NCBI GenBank assembly: GCA_008973525.1
Contig: WACJ01000070.1
Coordinates: 992,001 to 1,056,000, forward strand
Length of the DNA: 64,000 nucleotides
Direction: 5' to 3'
Source: Stenopsyche tienmushanensis
Lineage: Eukaryota > Arthropoda > Insecta > Trichoptera > Stenopsychidae
Part shown: positions 37,601-49,347 of the stretch, one piece after another
Layout of the letters: every line of letters begins with the position of its first letter
Numbering within the stretch: the stretch's first letter is position 1
Translations under genes and position numbers: made by a program
The notes under the pieces: model-generated
Databases searched by the model: none
The model's input: the letters and a program-made list of their open reading frames with translations, nothing else
What the model was told of the DNA's origin: nothing

Positions 37601-40544
37601 TGCCGCAGTATGATTGTTTTAATTTCGTAACGAGCATTCAACTAGGAGCCGTCAGACTAGATAGTGACTGGATCCGCTAATAGATTGCTAGAGTTGTTTT
37701 GACTGGGGGCATACACTTGCCTACTGCAGCATTGACAATGTAAAATCTAAATTGTCATATGAATGGCGATTGTTCTCTATTTTTGATCTTTTATTCTTCG
37801 CCAGATTTTCATTGTTTCACAAATCTTCAATGTGGTATAAACTCGGTAATCGAGCAGGTTAATCATCATCGTCATAGTGCAACTACAAACAGTTCACTGT
37901 AGAACTAGAACCTCTTTAATATCCGTTCACAGGAAGGGGTTACATTCAATTTGTCAATCATACATTCCTATCATCGTTCGTTCGATATTGAAGATATCAT
38001 GACCTCTAAGTTTTATTTAGAATGCTCACACAGCGGAAATCCTGGATGGACGTGTCGAAGGTGGGAATGTGGGAAATTTGTAAAGATTGAGCAGTATTCT
38101 TCGAAAGATAGCGAAAAACAACTCTAGAAGATCTTGTTGGTTTTTACTGGAAAGCGTTTTTTAGAGTACTAAGAGTCCAGTCCTCCTTTTTTTCGTAAAG
38201 GCATTCCTTGGCTAGGATGAGGACTTACATAACGTCAAAGTGCGGAGCAGTGAAAGATTCGCTGCAAATTTGATCGTTTTCTTACCTAGATATGAGATAT
38301 GCTCAGATTGTTCTTTTCTGTTCTAATGCGGTTAGCGACATTTGACGAGGAATGTAAATTCCTCGTATAAAATTTTATTTTTAACGTGACTGTCATGTAA
38401 TCACATGTCGTTTTGTTTCCTCATTCCTCTCCATGGTGTAAAAATGACACAATGCTAATATTAGTCTAAACACAAGTGGTTTTAGAACTACTAAAATTAG
38501 TCTCACGTCTGTGAATCAATTCCATATTGATCATATTAATCCATTACATTTAAGGACTAAAATCTTTAAATTAATCAAAAATTCAAATAAAATCACGCCG
38601 TAAGTCCATAGATCTTGATTTAATTAGAACTATTTGAGGTTCAATATCAGACTGATAGACATTTTTACAGAATTGTACCAAACTAAGAAAGGGAATTCGT
38701 TGCCAAACATTCAATAATTTGTGATGCAATTTTAAAATTTCATCACTTAATTATAACTGGTCATCCCATAATAAATTCACAACAAGATGAAAAAAATAAC
38801 GGCAAACATCCAATAGCTATAAATATTTTTTGCACCAAATGACTAATTCTAAACTATACTGTTTATTTTTATGAATGGGCGGCTGTTTAAAATAGTTCAT
38901 TGGAGAATGCATACTAATAAAATTTTGCTACATATTTATGTAAAAAAATGCAATAACCAACATAAAAATACATAAACTTATTCAATCAATATAGAATATA
39001 TAATACAAATTCAGAACATTAATAAAAATCACAAATCTAATTAAACAATGAATATTCAATTAAAACTGTGTACAACCCTGATTGTGCGTGGCGAAAATAC
39101 AGTGCGCTTCATAAACAATGGATCAAAATTAAACGCAAGAATAAAATTATCCGACGCTTAAATGTTAATATTGTTAGTCACGTGGTATGATCGTTTTTTC
39201 TCTCTCTTGTATCCTTGAGCGATAAGAGACTCAACGGGAAGTCTCGCAGTTGGATCTCGTGTCTGAATCGTAACAAATAATAGTTTCGTACCAAAGGATA
39301 TTATTTTGTCTAGCTATGTTTCGTGTACATATTTTAATTTTGCTGGCACGTCAATGAGATTTTGTTCAGATCATTGGACATTAGGGCTCCCCGAAGAAAA
39401 CTATTTTTAAAAGCCATAATACTCCTCGTAAAACTTAATGTCCGTCAACATGCAGCTCTTCGAAGTATATTTTGAATCGTGTGATCGTAGGTCATCGAGT
39501 ATGCTATTTTAGATCCAAAGAACTGGGGTCAAAATACGTCATCACGCTCATATTACTATTTATTTTATTGTCTTTGTTTTCTAGTAATGGGATTTATGGA
39601 TTGGAAATCCCAACTTGCTTGACGGATTTTAATTATGTAAAATTCGTGTCGAAGGGTAATAAATAGCGATATTATACTGTTATATTTTGATTATAAAATG
39701 GTTTAACCGGTTTGAACCGGCTCGCAAGAACCGGTACTTAACATTTTTTATATTATTCCATTTGCTCCTTTATCATTTATTTGCTCTGCAACATAAACCA
39801 AAAATATCGTAGATAGTATTGATATGATTTGCAAGATTATAGATATACTTTGGCCAGATTTTTGGGAAGATTAATAACGTTTGTATTCCTTGTTCAAATA
39901 TTTGTAAATGCACTTAAAGCCAATTCTGCAGACTATCATAAAAGCAACCCTTGTGTGACACGTTCGTTAGGATCTTAAAAATGTATTGATTCGTGCTTTT
40001 ATGGAACGAAGAACTGGTACAAAACGCCGAGTTAGACTTTTAGCTGAAAAAAATTATTAAATAGAGATCTTTTTTAAAATATTGTGCTTCTTTCAATGGC
40101 AGTATCTTAATTTAAAATGTATAACTTTATTTGTTCGCCCATGTCCAGATGTTTATTTATCATCTTTAGTATAAAATGTTTAACAACTTTATCGCCAGAT
40201 GCCATTTCCATCAAATTTACATCAACGATCTCTTCTTCCAGATGTATTTTTTGTAACTTCAAAGATATCTAAAATTACCACAATAATATCATCGGCATCC
40301 CCATTTCATCGAGAGTCTTCTTCTATCCATATTCCATCCATTTCCAGACATGATCTCCATAGGAGACTTTTTAAGGTATGATAGATTTTAATATAAACTC
40401 ATTGCCTTGCACATATGATTAAATTAGGATAAAATGATAAAGTATTCAAAAATTACGATTAAGCCAAATTTGTTAATGTTTATAATAATATTCCATAATA
40501 ATTTTAATTATATTTTTTTTTGAAACAGTGTGTTACGCTTGAGA
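34690..40544. other. no gene seen
   Basis: Long AT-rich DNA. Recognised pieces: CTTCGGGTGGGTGTTTCACT at 36134, an inverted CTGCGAGACT scrap at 39240, and clustered ACCGGTT/GAACCGG words at 39704-39736. Confidence 0.5.
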
Positions 40545-41300
40545 AAAAAAATCAAGTAGGGTTGGCACAAATTTTATTATTATTTAATATTCATCCCTTT
40601 ATTCTTTTTACACGGTTTTTTTGGCACGGTTTTGAATTAACACGGTTAAATATAAAAAACGATTTTTTTAATACGGTTAAAAAATAATGTAAATACCTTT
40701 AACCGTTCTATAGCGTCTACTTCGTTTGCGGCGTCTTTTACATTAGAAAAGGCTAATATTCGTAAGGTGCCTAAATTTCTATAGCGTTTTGCTTATATAG
40801 CGTGATCCCTATCTCGACGCTATAGAAGGCGTGATTGTACACTATGTCATTAGAAGATATAACGTTGCTATGCACTCAAATGCTTAAATCAGGTCATCAT
40901 TATTTATACTTCTAATGTTTGGACAGAGATTTGTATACGATTTATCACAACATTCAGTCTGTCTTCTAGAAATGGAAGAGGAGATAACTGACCAGACACT
41001 GATATAAATGTGTTTGAATGTGATTGACGTGATTACATTCATATACTAGACATTGAAATAGTAAATAAGTCTATCTTCAAGACATTTGAAACCTTCAGGG
41101 TTTACAGTAGCTGTGATTAATCAACTTCTTATAAAATACGTCTCCTATTGCCAATAGTAGTCCACAATGACTGCAAAAGTATGCATCTTCTTTATGTGTG
41201 ACTTACAGCAATAGAACCTATGTACCGTTTTTATATGGATGTCTTCTCTTTTTTTGCACGGTAGTCTTTGAAATGTATCGCCCGTGTAAAAAGAGTACCT
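40545..41300. repeat. ACACGGTT / TATAGCG motif cluster, possible transposon ends
   Basis: CACGG(T) words recur near 40611-40680 (TTTACACGGTTTTTTTGGCA and similar) and again, partly inverted, at 41260-41300 (TTTGCACGGTAG, CCCGTGTAAAAAG). TATAGCG recurs three times at 40710-40840. This resembles the motif-rich ends of pogo-like elements, but no family was fixed. Confidence 0.3.
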
Positions 41301-41342
41301 GTAGTTTTAATTCTGCAACAAAAAAATCTGTCATTGCTGCTT

Positions 41343-41833
41343 TTATCTAGCCAATAACATCTTCAGAATGTGGTCGACTGCTTCTAATCCAATCCAGAAC
41401 TGCTGTTTGTCCATTTTTTCTGTATTTACCTTTGTAAATTGTTCATCGTCAGTCCCCCGGTGACAGATATCACACGCAGTGTCGGCAGATTGCCAACTAG
41501 TTTTGAGTTGCTGTTTTATTTTTACGATCATGCAACACTCCACGACCTTGCTCCATGACACACATTTCTCACCACTTTCTGTGCTGATACTTTTTTTTAT
41601 CGACCTATCGTCTTTCACGTACCGGTTCTTGCTCGTATGTCAAGTAAAAAAGGCTCTGTATAATGTGACAATGTTATTTCAAGACACAAAATGTGCTCGT
41701 CGTGCAAGCTGAAGATTTTCTGTTTGTGCAGACGAGGGTCTTGAACTTTGGAGTTCTTCAGCGGGACGTCTAAAAAAAGATTTTCTGGGTTTGCAAATTT
41801 ATTTTTCTTCCGTTCATTCATCGCACAGATCAA
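41343..41833 (-). pseudogene. two overlapping unassigned ORFs, possibly one broken gene
   Basis: Minus-strand ORFs of 72 codons (41833-41615) and 91 codons (41618-41343) overlap by four bases in different frames. The first includes DVPLKNSKVQDPRLHKQK, the second ACDICHRGTDDEQF. They lie next to a motif cluster resembling transposon ends. I recognise no family; a decayed transposase or chance ORFs are both possible. Confidence 0.25.
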
Positions 41834-42169
41834 TTGTATGCTTGTTTCAATCTTCAGCTGTAGCAGAAAATATATTTAAATTTCGTTCCCCTATATTTTT
41901 GTCTAACATATTGATTAGTACCTAATATTGATAAACCCGGGGCAGTAGCTCTTCCTGACCCCCTTCCTGAAAGGTTCTGACTATATGGCATTCAATTTTG
42001 AAACAAATTGGCATTAAATATACATTAACCTTTTTATTGCCAATGCAAACTATATGGTTGATATCGACTCTGGCAATAATTACTGAATTACTACAAGTAA
42101 CGACCAATTTGGTCTTATTATGGTTTAACTGCTTATTGAGTTAATTTTAAATTGAGTTAAACACACACA

Positions 42170-42272
42170 AAAAATTTCTATCTCCGATTCACTGCTCTCT
42201 GCACTCAATGTGCGAGTATGCTCTTTCTGTATCACTTGAATCCGAACGCATATATGCGCGATTACTAATTAA
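42170..42272 (+). repeat. dispersed 230-bp repeat, 3' half
   Basis: CTCCGATTCACTGCTCTCTG, ATGTGCGAGTATGCTCTTTC and ATATATGCGCGATTACTAAT match the 3' half of the 8.8-kb copy. A shorter scrap is at 44228-44300, and two faint inverted ones near 3950-3995 and 6117-6160. Confidence 0.5.
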
Positions 42273-42473
42273 AAGGGTAAATTTGTTAAGTTGCGCTACT
42301 GAATCTTTGTAATCACCTCTAAGCTTCATCATTTTTCATAGATATAGCATAATGTTAAAACTGCTATCACCTACAATTTAAGCTTGAACATCCACTGGTG
42401 GGCGGTAGGGACCAGGATGACTTCCTCTACTCTATATCATAGCATTAGATATTGAAGGCAGCAAAGTTTGTCT

Positions 42474-42600
42474 TAAGTCTCATCAAAATTTCATTTGATT
42501 TCAAACCTTCATTTATGAGAAAATGAATAATTACGCGTTGCGCAACAGAGGATGCTACTTCTCGCCTTCTTTCTTCAGTGACGGGACCAATTAACTAGTG
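42474..42600 (+). repeat. ACGCGTTGCGCAACAGA repeat
   Basis: AAGTCTCATCAAAATTTCAT through TTACGCGTTGCGCAACAGAG to TTCTTTCTTCAGTGACGGGA, matching 22805-22935 over its length. Confidence 0.55.
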
Positions 42601-43469
42601 TCGATTGGGAGCGATAATCACGTATCTATAATATTAGATCAATTTTGAAATAGATGAAGGGATCAATATGTGTCACATCAAGACCTATTCCAAGTCGTCT
42701 TGGACAGCTTTGAATCTAGCAAAGCGGCAATATAATTTTTAGCGGGTGGGCTATCAGATGATGGGCTCTGTATCCCCAGCAGTCCATGTCATCAACAATT
42801 GGTGCAATTGAGTGGCGAGCTGGTGGTGGCCGGATGGTGCATATTACGGCTATTTTGGTGTTCGCAACAGCGTTGCTCCACATTTCTGTTGTCGTGACCT
42901 TCAATTACACATCCCAAGACTTTGATTGCTCACAAAATGACCTGTGACCCTATGCAAATGCTTATGTTTATACCCCAAACTAATTGAATTGCATGTCTGC
43001 ACGAGTTCAGCTGTGCAGTGTGCCCGAATGTTGACACGCCTCGAGCTGGACGTCCTAAAGGCGTCGTCGTTAATATCTGTTCGCACACACCGATTGGCTT
43101 CCCGATTGGGAACAGGAAATTTGTAAAAATGGATAATGGCATCCACCTTCAGCGATTTCCTTTCGCGCTCATGTCCTGCAATTTATAACATATATCCTGA
43201 TGCTGAGCCTTGGCTTCATTCAATGTCAGCGATGAGTATCTGTAGGAAAACGGATGCCAGTCTAACCATCAATAGATCCAGGATGAAGTTTGAAGGAAAG
43301 GTCAAAACTATCATAAAATAAATATGGGAGAGCTTGTATTCCCTATCAAATGCACCAATAAAGTCATCAATCATATATACTCGCTAGAGACGACACATTG
43401 ATCTTAACACATCTATTGCGGAAACATGGATCTCAGCTCTTGACGCTACTTGCCGTATACGATATTCCA

Positions 43470-44190
43470 CGGGGAGTCGCATATAAAATATCCGCATAAG
43501 ACTTGAATTGCTTGATGGTTGCGTTATTTTTAAAAACCGCATAACTTCAAATCAATGTGATGAAATGTACCAAAAAATCGCATAAAAAAACTTTGCGAAG
43601 ATTAATCAATATTTTTTTTACGCAGTTCGTGATATGAATATACGCAAGTCTTAAGGTCGTGCTGGAATTTGAAAGCTCGTTCAGAATTTGAGTCATGTAT
43701 AATAAATAGATTGACCAGTTTCTTGTATATTTTTTACTGTAAGCAGGAGTTTCTTCCACTTCAACATCGTCTTCTGTTTCTTTGCTGGCATATAACATCA
43801 AACCAATCATATCATTCAAGGGAGTATCCTCAAGCAATTCATCGACATAATTTTGAGAAAAAATATCAAAGCCTTCTCCACCAAGTTGATTTGCCAAAGT
43901 AATGATTTCAGCTGACAATGTCGAAGTTTTTATTATTTCGCCATCTGTAACACATTCGTGCCAAACTGCTTTCCAACAAGAATTTAAAGTGTGTGGAGTA
44001 ATCTGAGATACCGCACATGAAACATTATTTATACAGTCCAAAATCTGGATGACTTTTATTTTTTTTATGCGCATTCGCATAAAAAAGTTTTGTGCTCTAT
44101 AAAAAAATGAGGGATGGTTTCCATTATTTTTGAAAACCGCATAACTTCAAAATCGCATAAAAACGATCTGCATAAAAACAGATCCAATTG
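43470..44190 (-). mobile_element. pogo/Tigger element remnant
   Basis: A minus-strand ORF at 44080-43547 reads TLNSCWKAVWHECVTD, ITLANQLGGEGFD and VDELLEDTPLNDMI, which match the region after the DDE domain of Tigger-like transposases (TLNxCWKKLWPECV...LAxxxGxEGF). Both sides carry ACCGCATAACTTCAAA with further ATCGCATAAAAA motifs (43540-43590 and 44135-44180), the CGCATAA-rich sub-terminal sequence known from Tigger elements. The DNA-binding and DDE domains are absent. Confidence 0.7.
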
Positions 44191-44301
44191 TATATAGACT
44201 TTTAGGGGTACTTTTATACCAAAGACCTCATTTCTGTCTCCGATTTTTGCACTCAATGTGCGAGAATGCTCTTTCCTTCTGCGCAATTACTCATCAACTG
44301 G

Positions 44302-44541
44302 TTAGTATAGCCTCATTGCTAGGGAATCCAATCCCGAGCCAAAATTTCGATCCCGGGATTTCGGGTTTGCATTAGACCATCCCATGCTCCAACTCGTTGG
44401 AGGTATCGTCATCAGACATTTAAATGCTAGTTCGGGTTGATGACAGCGTGAGCGCCCATTTTCGTATAACACTATCAATGTGACTGATAAAATTCCCTTC
44501 TGCTGAGACACGGACTCGCAAAATTCCCGATTTCCCGACAA
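44302..44541 (-). pseudogene. hAT transposase C-terminal fragment
   Basis: The minus strand reads PELAFKCLMTIPPTSWSMGW, resembling the hAT dimerisation block (LAxKxLxIPATSxPSER). The flanking TCCCGGGATTTCGGG-type stretches (44350-44370, and 44930-44970) are a common sub-terminal feature of hAT elements. No clean ends or target duplication were found. Confidence 0.5.
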
Positions 44542-46604
44542 ATGATTTATTTCCGTCGCTGCAGATGAATACTTACATAATATAATACTTTGATGTGTTT
44601 CGTAATTATATTACGGAGGAATATAAAAATTTTGAGCCCCGATTCTATTATATTTCATACCGATATTCCAATTATTAGAGTCGAGGTGTAGTAAATACAT
44701 CACCGGTAGGGAAAAGTTAACTTAACAATTTTAAAACATATATGTACTGAATATATGTATACATAGATTAGACAGTTACTGCCCCTAGGAATCGCCTAAG
44801 CTCGCCAATTAGTAGTTACGCCACTGTTTCCAAGCGTCCATATTTCGGCGAGAATGTCTCGATTTAGTAGCCTTCATCGTGTTGATGAGGTGTACGATTT
44901 CTGTTAGATAAAAATTTCAATCCCGATTTTTTCGGGACTACGTTTACTGATCCTGGGATCCCGGACAGTTTGTTGGTTGTTCATCGTTTCTCACAAATTT
45001 ATTTCGGAAACTTGAAATAATTGGCAAGTTGTTTTTCGTTTAAGCTAAAACAGATGTGTGTTAATAATTTACTTTTAACGATGGAAATATTTCGCAGTCG
45101 TGTAAAATTGCATCAGTGATTTAGTGCTGTTCTAATGTTAAATTTTCTCGATCTTTTAATGAATGTAAATATGCACATTTCTTTAATTTATCATTTATAT
45201 ATGAATGTTTTTATTTATCAGAATTTCTCGAAAAACTCTCGAGAATACTCAAAATTTTTTTACAAAAAAAATATCTTCAATTAACTGACCCCGCATAACC
45301 TGTGTTAAATTTCACATCTAATTAATGCATGCGAACGATTCACAACACTTTCCATTGATACATTTGAAAATAACTCTTAATAAAATTCTAGTCAGTGACT
45401 ACACAGACTATTTTATTAACACATTATGTACGGGAAGCATATTTTTATGAATTACGCCATGTTTTTTCACATATTTTTTTCATTACTTCGTATGCGGATC
45501 TATAAAATACATATATATAACATGTCTATGATTAAAACTATTGAAATATTACACTTAAAAACAAATTTCTAATCTTATATGATATGAACAATATTTTTCA
45601 ATGTGTTCTGTAATATAAATACATACATAGACTAATTTGCAAGGCGATAGTACGCAGCTTTATCGCAAGATAACTTATTTAAAGTACGCTTTATCGCAAG
45701 ATAATGTTTTGCTTCATATTTTCCAAGTGGTCATACAATATTTAATTTTCTGAGACTAGTAAATGACAAATATTTAAAGTGCATGATTACTTTGGAGTAT
45801 GAAACGATATTTGAACTATCATATTTGTGTCGTTAAACAATTTCAATTTGGTCTGTTTCAAACAAAACGGCAGTCTGCCGCAATAATGTTGTTGCCGACA
45901 TTTATAAAAAATTTGAGACCTATAAATAAATGTATTATACCGCGATACAAATTTAGCCACATCTACTGAAGACCTAGCCACTTTGTATCGAAAGTAGAGG
46001 ATGTTTACTTGACAATAATAAACGTAAACTACTTGTAGACAAAAAAACAGCTTTGTAGATTATAATTTAAAGCCGGTATATAAAAAATATTATTGATGTC
46101 TGTAATGTTGTAAGCTTGGTAGTCTGTATCTTTTCTGATTTACATTGTATAAAAATGCATAAACGCTGCCTTTCATACTATATTGCCAGCTTCCCGCATA
46201 TAACGTGTTAATACTTAACTTAAAGCAGCAGAACAATGATAATAAATCATTATATCAAGGCCATTGAGCCTATAAATAAGTATAATTTGGGATTCTTCGA
46301 TCAGATTGAGATTAATTTCTGACCTATGTCATTAGATGTTGTACCTTGGACATGTCAATGTACGTTTTTAATTATGCTATTTAATCGACAGTGTAATTTG
46401 TATTTATTCTGCATTGGTTTATTTTGCTCATAATTAGTCAAATTTTTCAAATAATAATTTTTGGATACTTCATAATGACATTAAATATTGTATGAATTAC
46501 TATGTTATTAGGATTTATTTGGTTGTTTTGTATTAATTTTTGCAAAACAGGTTTTTATGCAAAAAAAACCAAAATAAATTAAAAGTAAATGTGGTCCTTA
46601 ATTA
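44542..46604. other. no gene seen
   Basis: A TCCCGG-rich stretch at 44925-44975 may belong to the neighbouring hAT relic. The rest is AT-rich with short TATA-type runs. Confidence 0.5.
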
Positions 46605-46750
46605 CACATGGGTCGTCCAGAAAGTAAGCTTACAGTATTTATGTAAGATTGAAAAATGTTTAGACAAGAGAGGCCCAACTGCGAGACTTCGCCCCGACGA
46701 ACCCTTTTCTCAAACATGCTCAAAGATACATTATGCATTGACGCACTGGA
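46605..46750 (+). repeat. GGGTCGTCCAGAAAGTAAG / CTGCGAGACT repeat
   Basis: GGGTCGTCCAGAAAGTAAGC at 46608 resembles GGGTCATCCTGAAAGTAAGG at 12307 and has the look of a transposon end. The downstream CAACTGCGAGACTTCGCCCC recurs in related form at 9154, 14870, 29571 and, inverted, at 39240-39253. Confidence 0.4.
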
Positions 46751-46905
46751 TGATCTAATATCAAAATTTAAAAAAAACATATTTCCAAATTTGGTTATCA
46801 AAAAACGTTTGCAAACATAAATTATAAAAAAATGTGACTGTGTAACTTATCCGACATGAAAGTGTCGTGTTCGATTAACTGGCCCCGCACAATAAGTGTT
46901 GGCCT

Positions 46906-46936
46906 TGGCTGCGAGAAGACGTCCTTCTCGCAGCCA
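46906..46936. repeat. GC-rich hairpin, 13-bp stem
   Basis: TGGCTGCGAGAAG, loop ACGTC, CTTCTCGCAGCCA, perfect. A related hairpin CGGGAAGA/TCTTCCCG with loop CACGT lies at 25780-25800, so it may be an element end. It sits immediately before the SINE-like copy at 46937. Confidence 0.75.
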
Positions 46937-47206
46937 GATCTCTCTGCATGTGTTGTAATGTCACACGACTGTTTTCTCCTCTCCCGTGAGCGGAGCTCAA
47001 TTGCCGTATTGCGCGCGCATCCTTTCTCTCCTCGTCCCCTCGGCCCCACTTCACTTCAAACAAGCTCTATTTCATAAACGTTCACAAAGGTGCGCACAAC
47101 AACTCCTCAAAGTTTCATTGTAATCCGATGAATGGTTTAGAAATATATAGACCACAAACATACATTGAACATCCCACAGACATTCATTTTCATATATATA
47201 GACTAG
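46937..47206 (+). repeat. SINE-like element, about 270 bp, beside the wdp exon
   Basis: The copy runs from TGCATGTGTTGTAATGTCAC, through a GC-rich middle (CCTCGTCCCCTCGGCCCCAC), to AAAGTTTCATTGTAATCCGATGAA and the tail CATTCATTTTCATATATATA. The same order is found inverted at 29165-29466. It ends about 43 bases before the wdp splice acceptor. Confidence 0.6.
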
Positions 47207-47220
47207 ATATAAAATACATG

Positions 47221-47249
47221 TATTAATTATTTTTTTGTATCTATTTCAG
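47221..47249 (+). other. splice acceptor of the first wdp coding exon
   Basis: A T-rich tract ends in CTATTTCAG at 47249, and the start ATG lies 18 bases further on. The coding exon therefore follows an intron, and the 5' UTR exon must be upstream. I could not locate it; the intron may be very long or start outside the window. Confidence 0.65.
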
Positions 47250-47267
47250 ATAAGCAAAATCATCATC

Positions 47268-49347
47268 ATGAATTTGGTGCAAGTTAACATTCATCTGCTG
47301 CTACTATCAGCATGTTGGATGGTTGGGGTGACGGAGTCTTCCAAGATGACTGATCATTCATCCCCATCGTGTCCATCGGCATGTCATTGCCTCACCACGA
47401 AAGAAGGTTTACACAAGGCAGTTTGTTCGAGCACCACTGCCTTGTATAAATATTCGACAAAGAATAAGCATCACAATATCAACATAATAGATATTTCTCA
47501 TAGTAATATCACAAAGATCAACGGAGACCTCGACAGGTTCACAGAAGTTGTTTCTTTAGATTTATCCTACAATAGTATAAAGGCAATCAACAAAATTATG
47601 CCCACGTCTAAAAAATTAGTTCATTTAAATTTAAGAAATAACGTCTTAAGAACGTTTAGTGCTTCAACGATTCCTAGCAGTGTTAGTTCACTAGATTTAC
47701 AAAATAATGCCCTTAGGGATATTCCTTCGGATTTGAGTTTATTGAGTGATCTGGAACATATGCAATTAAAAGGTAATCCGCTTCATTGCACATGTGAGAA
47801 TTTAAAAACGCTGGATTCCTTAAAAAAACATGGCGTTCTAGTCGATGGCGTTGAATGTGTGGCACCGTACAAATGGAAGAATCAAATTTGGTCATCGTTG
47901 AAACTCTCATCGGTATGCTCTCATAATCATAACAAAGAAAGTGAACTAAAATTGGACGATGAAATGATGTTAGGTGATCAACCGCAAGACGTAGAATTAA
48001 TCAGTCCACTAAAAACTGGTCAAAAAATGATGAAATCCATAGCTAGCAGCGATCTTGAAGAAGGAGACATCGTTGAATTAGATGATGAAATGGTCGACAA
48101 AGACGAAGAGGAGTTTATAAGAGTATCCACGGATAAATCATCGCTCAACGATCCAACTGAAGCTCCAATTTTCTCTGATAATTCCGGATCTGGAGAAATT
48201 TTAAGAATAAATGTCGAAGAAAGTTTGCCAGTAGGCTCAGGTGATCATGATCCTGGATCAGGATCGATGATGAGAAGCGGTAGAATATTTGAATCAACCT
48301 ACGGAAGCAAATGAAGATTATGATGAATTTGAGGCCAGTGGTGATGAATTAATTACTACGTCTACAACTACTGAGCCATTTATTGTAGAAATAAGGAGAA
48401 TTATCCCCAACGAACCGGATTCAACTACATTTGGAATAAATCATAATGTTTCAGTTTTTCAAGGTGAAACAAATTGGGATGATCCATCTGAAGCAGATCC
48501 AGAACCAGTTCCAGATGAACCTATAAAAAAGGAAGAAGTTGTTACAGTAGCAGCAATTCCTACCAATACAGATTTTAGCCGACGACCAACGATCAAGGAA
48601 GAAGGCGATTCGTTCACGGATACAGAACCACCTGTGCGTGAATCAACACCCAATGCCAAATCTACAGCAGGGACATATATTTGCGTCGGATTGATTGCCG
48701 TATTATTAGTAGGACTCGTAGGCACTGCCATAATCAAAAGTCGAATTCGTAAAAATAAAGAGAGGGGACTTCAAAGACAACAGAGAAAAGACGTGGAAAA
48801 GGCCGACAAAGAAATGGTCGACATGAATAAGTCTCTTCTGGGAAAACCTGCAAATCCACCAAACGATGACAAAAAGTCAAATGGTAATTATGAACTTGTT
48901 CCAACGCACGAATCATTTAAAACGCCCGAAAATGGCAAGCCCGATGTTAAAAGTATGGCCGTTGACGCCCCAATCAAACCCGTGGAAAGCAACGAACGTC
49001 CACCAATTCAAAACGGCAATTCTTTCAAACCAGACGTGACGCCAAAAATTGAAGTAGAACCGGTAGACGAGGAAATTCCAAAGACTCTCACTATCAAGCC
49101 GCTGAAATCGGGAGCACCGAGCCCTCAGAAAAACACTAACGGCTATCCCGAACCAGAATTACAACCGTATCCTCCCGATTATTTACCGACGTTTATGCCC
49201 GTCGATTCTGGAATAGTCAAGATAAAGCTGACTGAAACGCCGAAGCCCAAAACACCCGTGCTGGTCACCAGGAGTCGGTCAAACGCCGGTGACATCATAA
49301 TAACGCCGGCGTTGGGTCCGAATCAGCCTTATAAAGGCACAACTTGA
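47268..49347 (+). CDS. wdp: windpipe-like LRR transmembrane proteoglycan, one frame break
   Basis: Seen: an exon opening just after a splice acceptor, ATG at 47268. Residues 1-24 form a signal peptide. An LRR N-cap (Cys 35, 39, 41, 53) precedes about four LRRs and a C-cap (Cys 174, 176, 197, 217). A long acidic ectodomain follows, with NSGSGE near residue 305 and further GSGD, GSGS and ASGDE sites. One membrane span (ICVGLIAVLLVGLVGTAII, about 48676-48735) leads into a Pro-rich tail with PPDY at 49171-49182. The first frame stops at 48312; the second is open from 48274 to 49347, so a single indel or +1 shift within about 48250-48312 joins roughly 690 residues. Known: Drosophila Windpipe is a chondroitin sulfate proteoglycan that dampens Hedgehog signalling and promotes Domeless endocytosis in JAK/STAT signalling. 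Inferred: orthology, from architecture and GAG sites. A different LRR membrane protein remains possible. The 5' UTR exon was not found. Confidence 0.8.

Noticed and set aside
48274..48312. A tiny intron as the cause of the wdp frame break
   Set aside because: The two frames overlap by only about 39 bases and no GT-AG pair leaves an intron of plausible length while keeping both frames.
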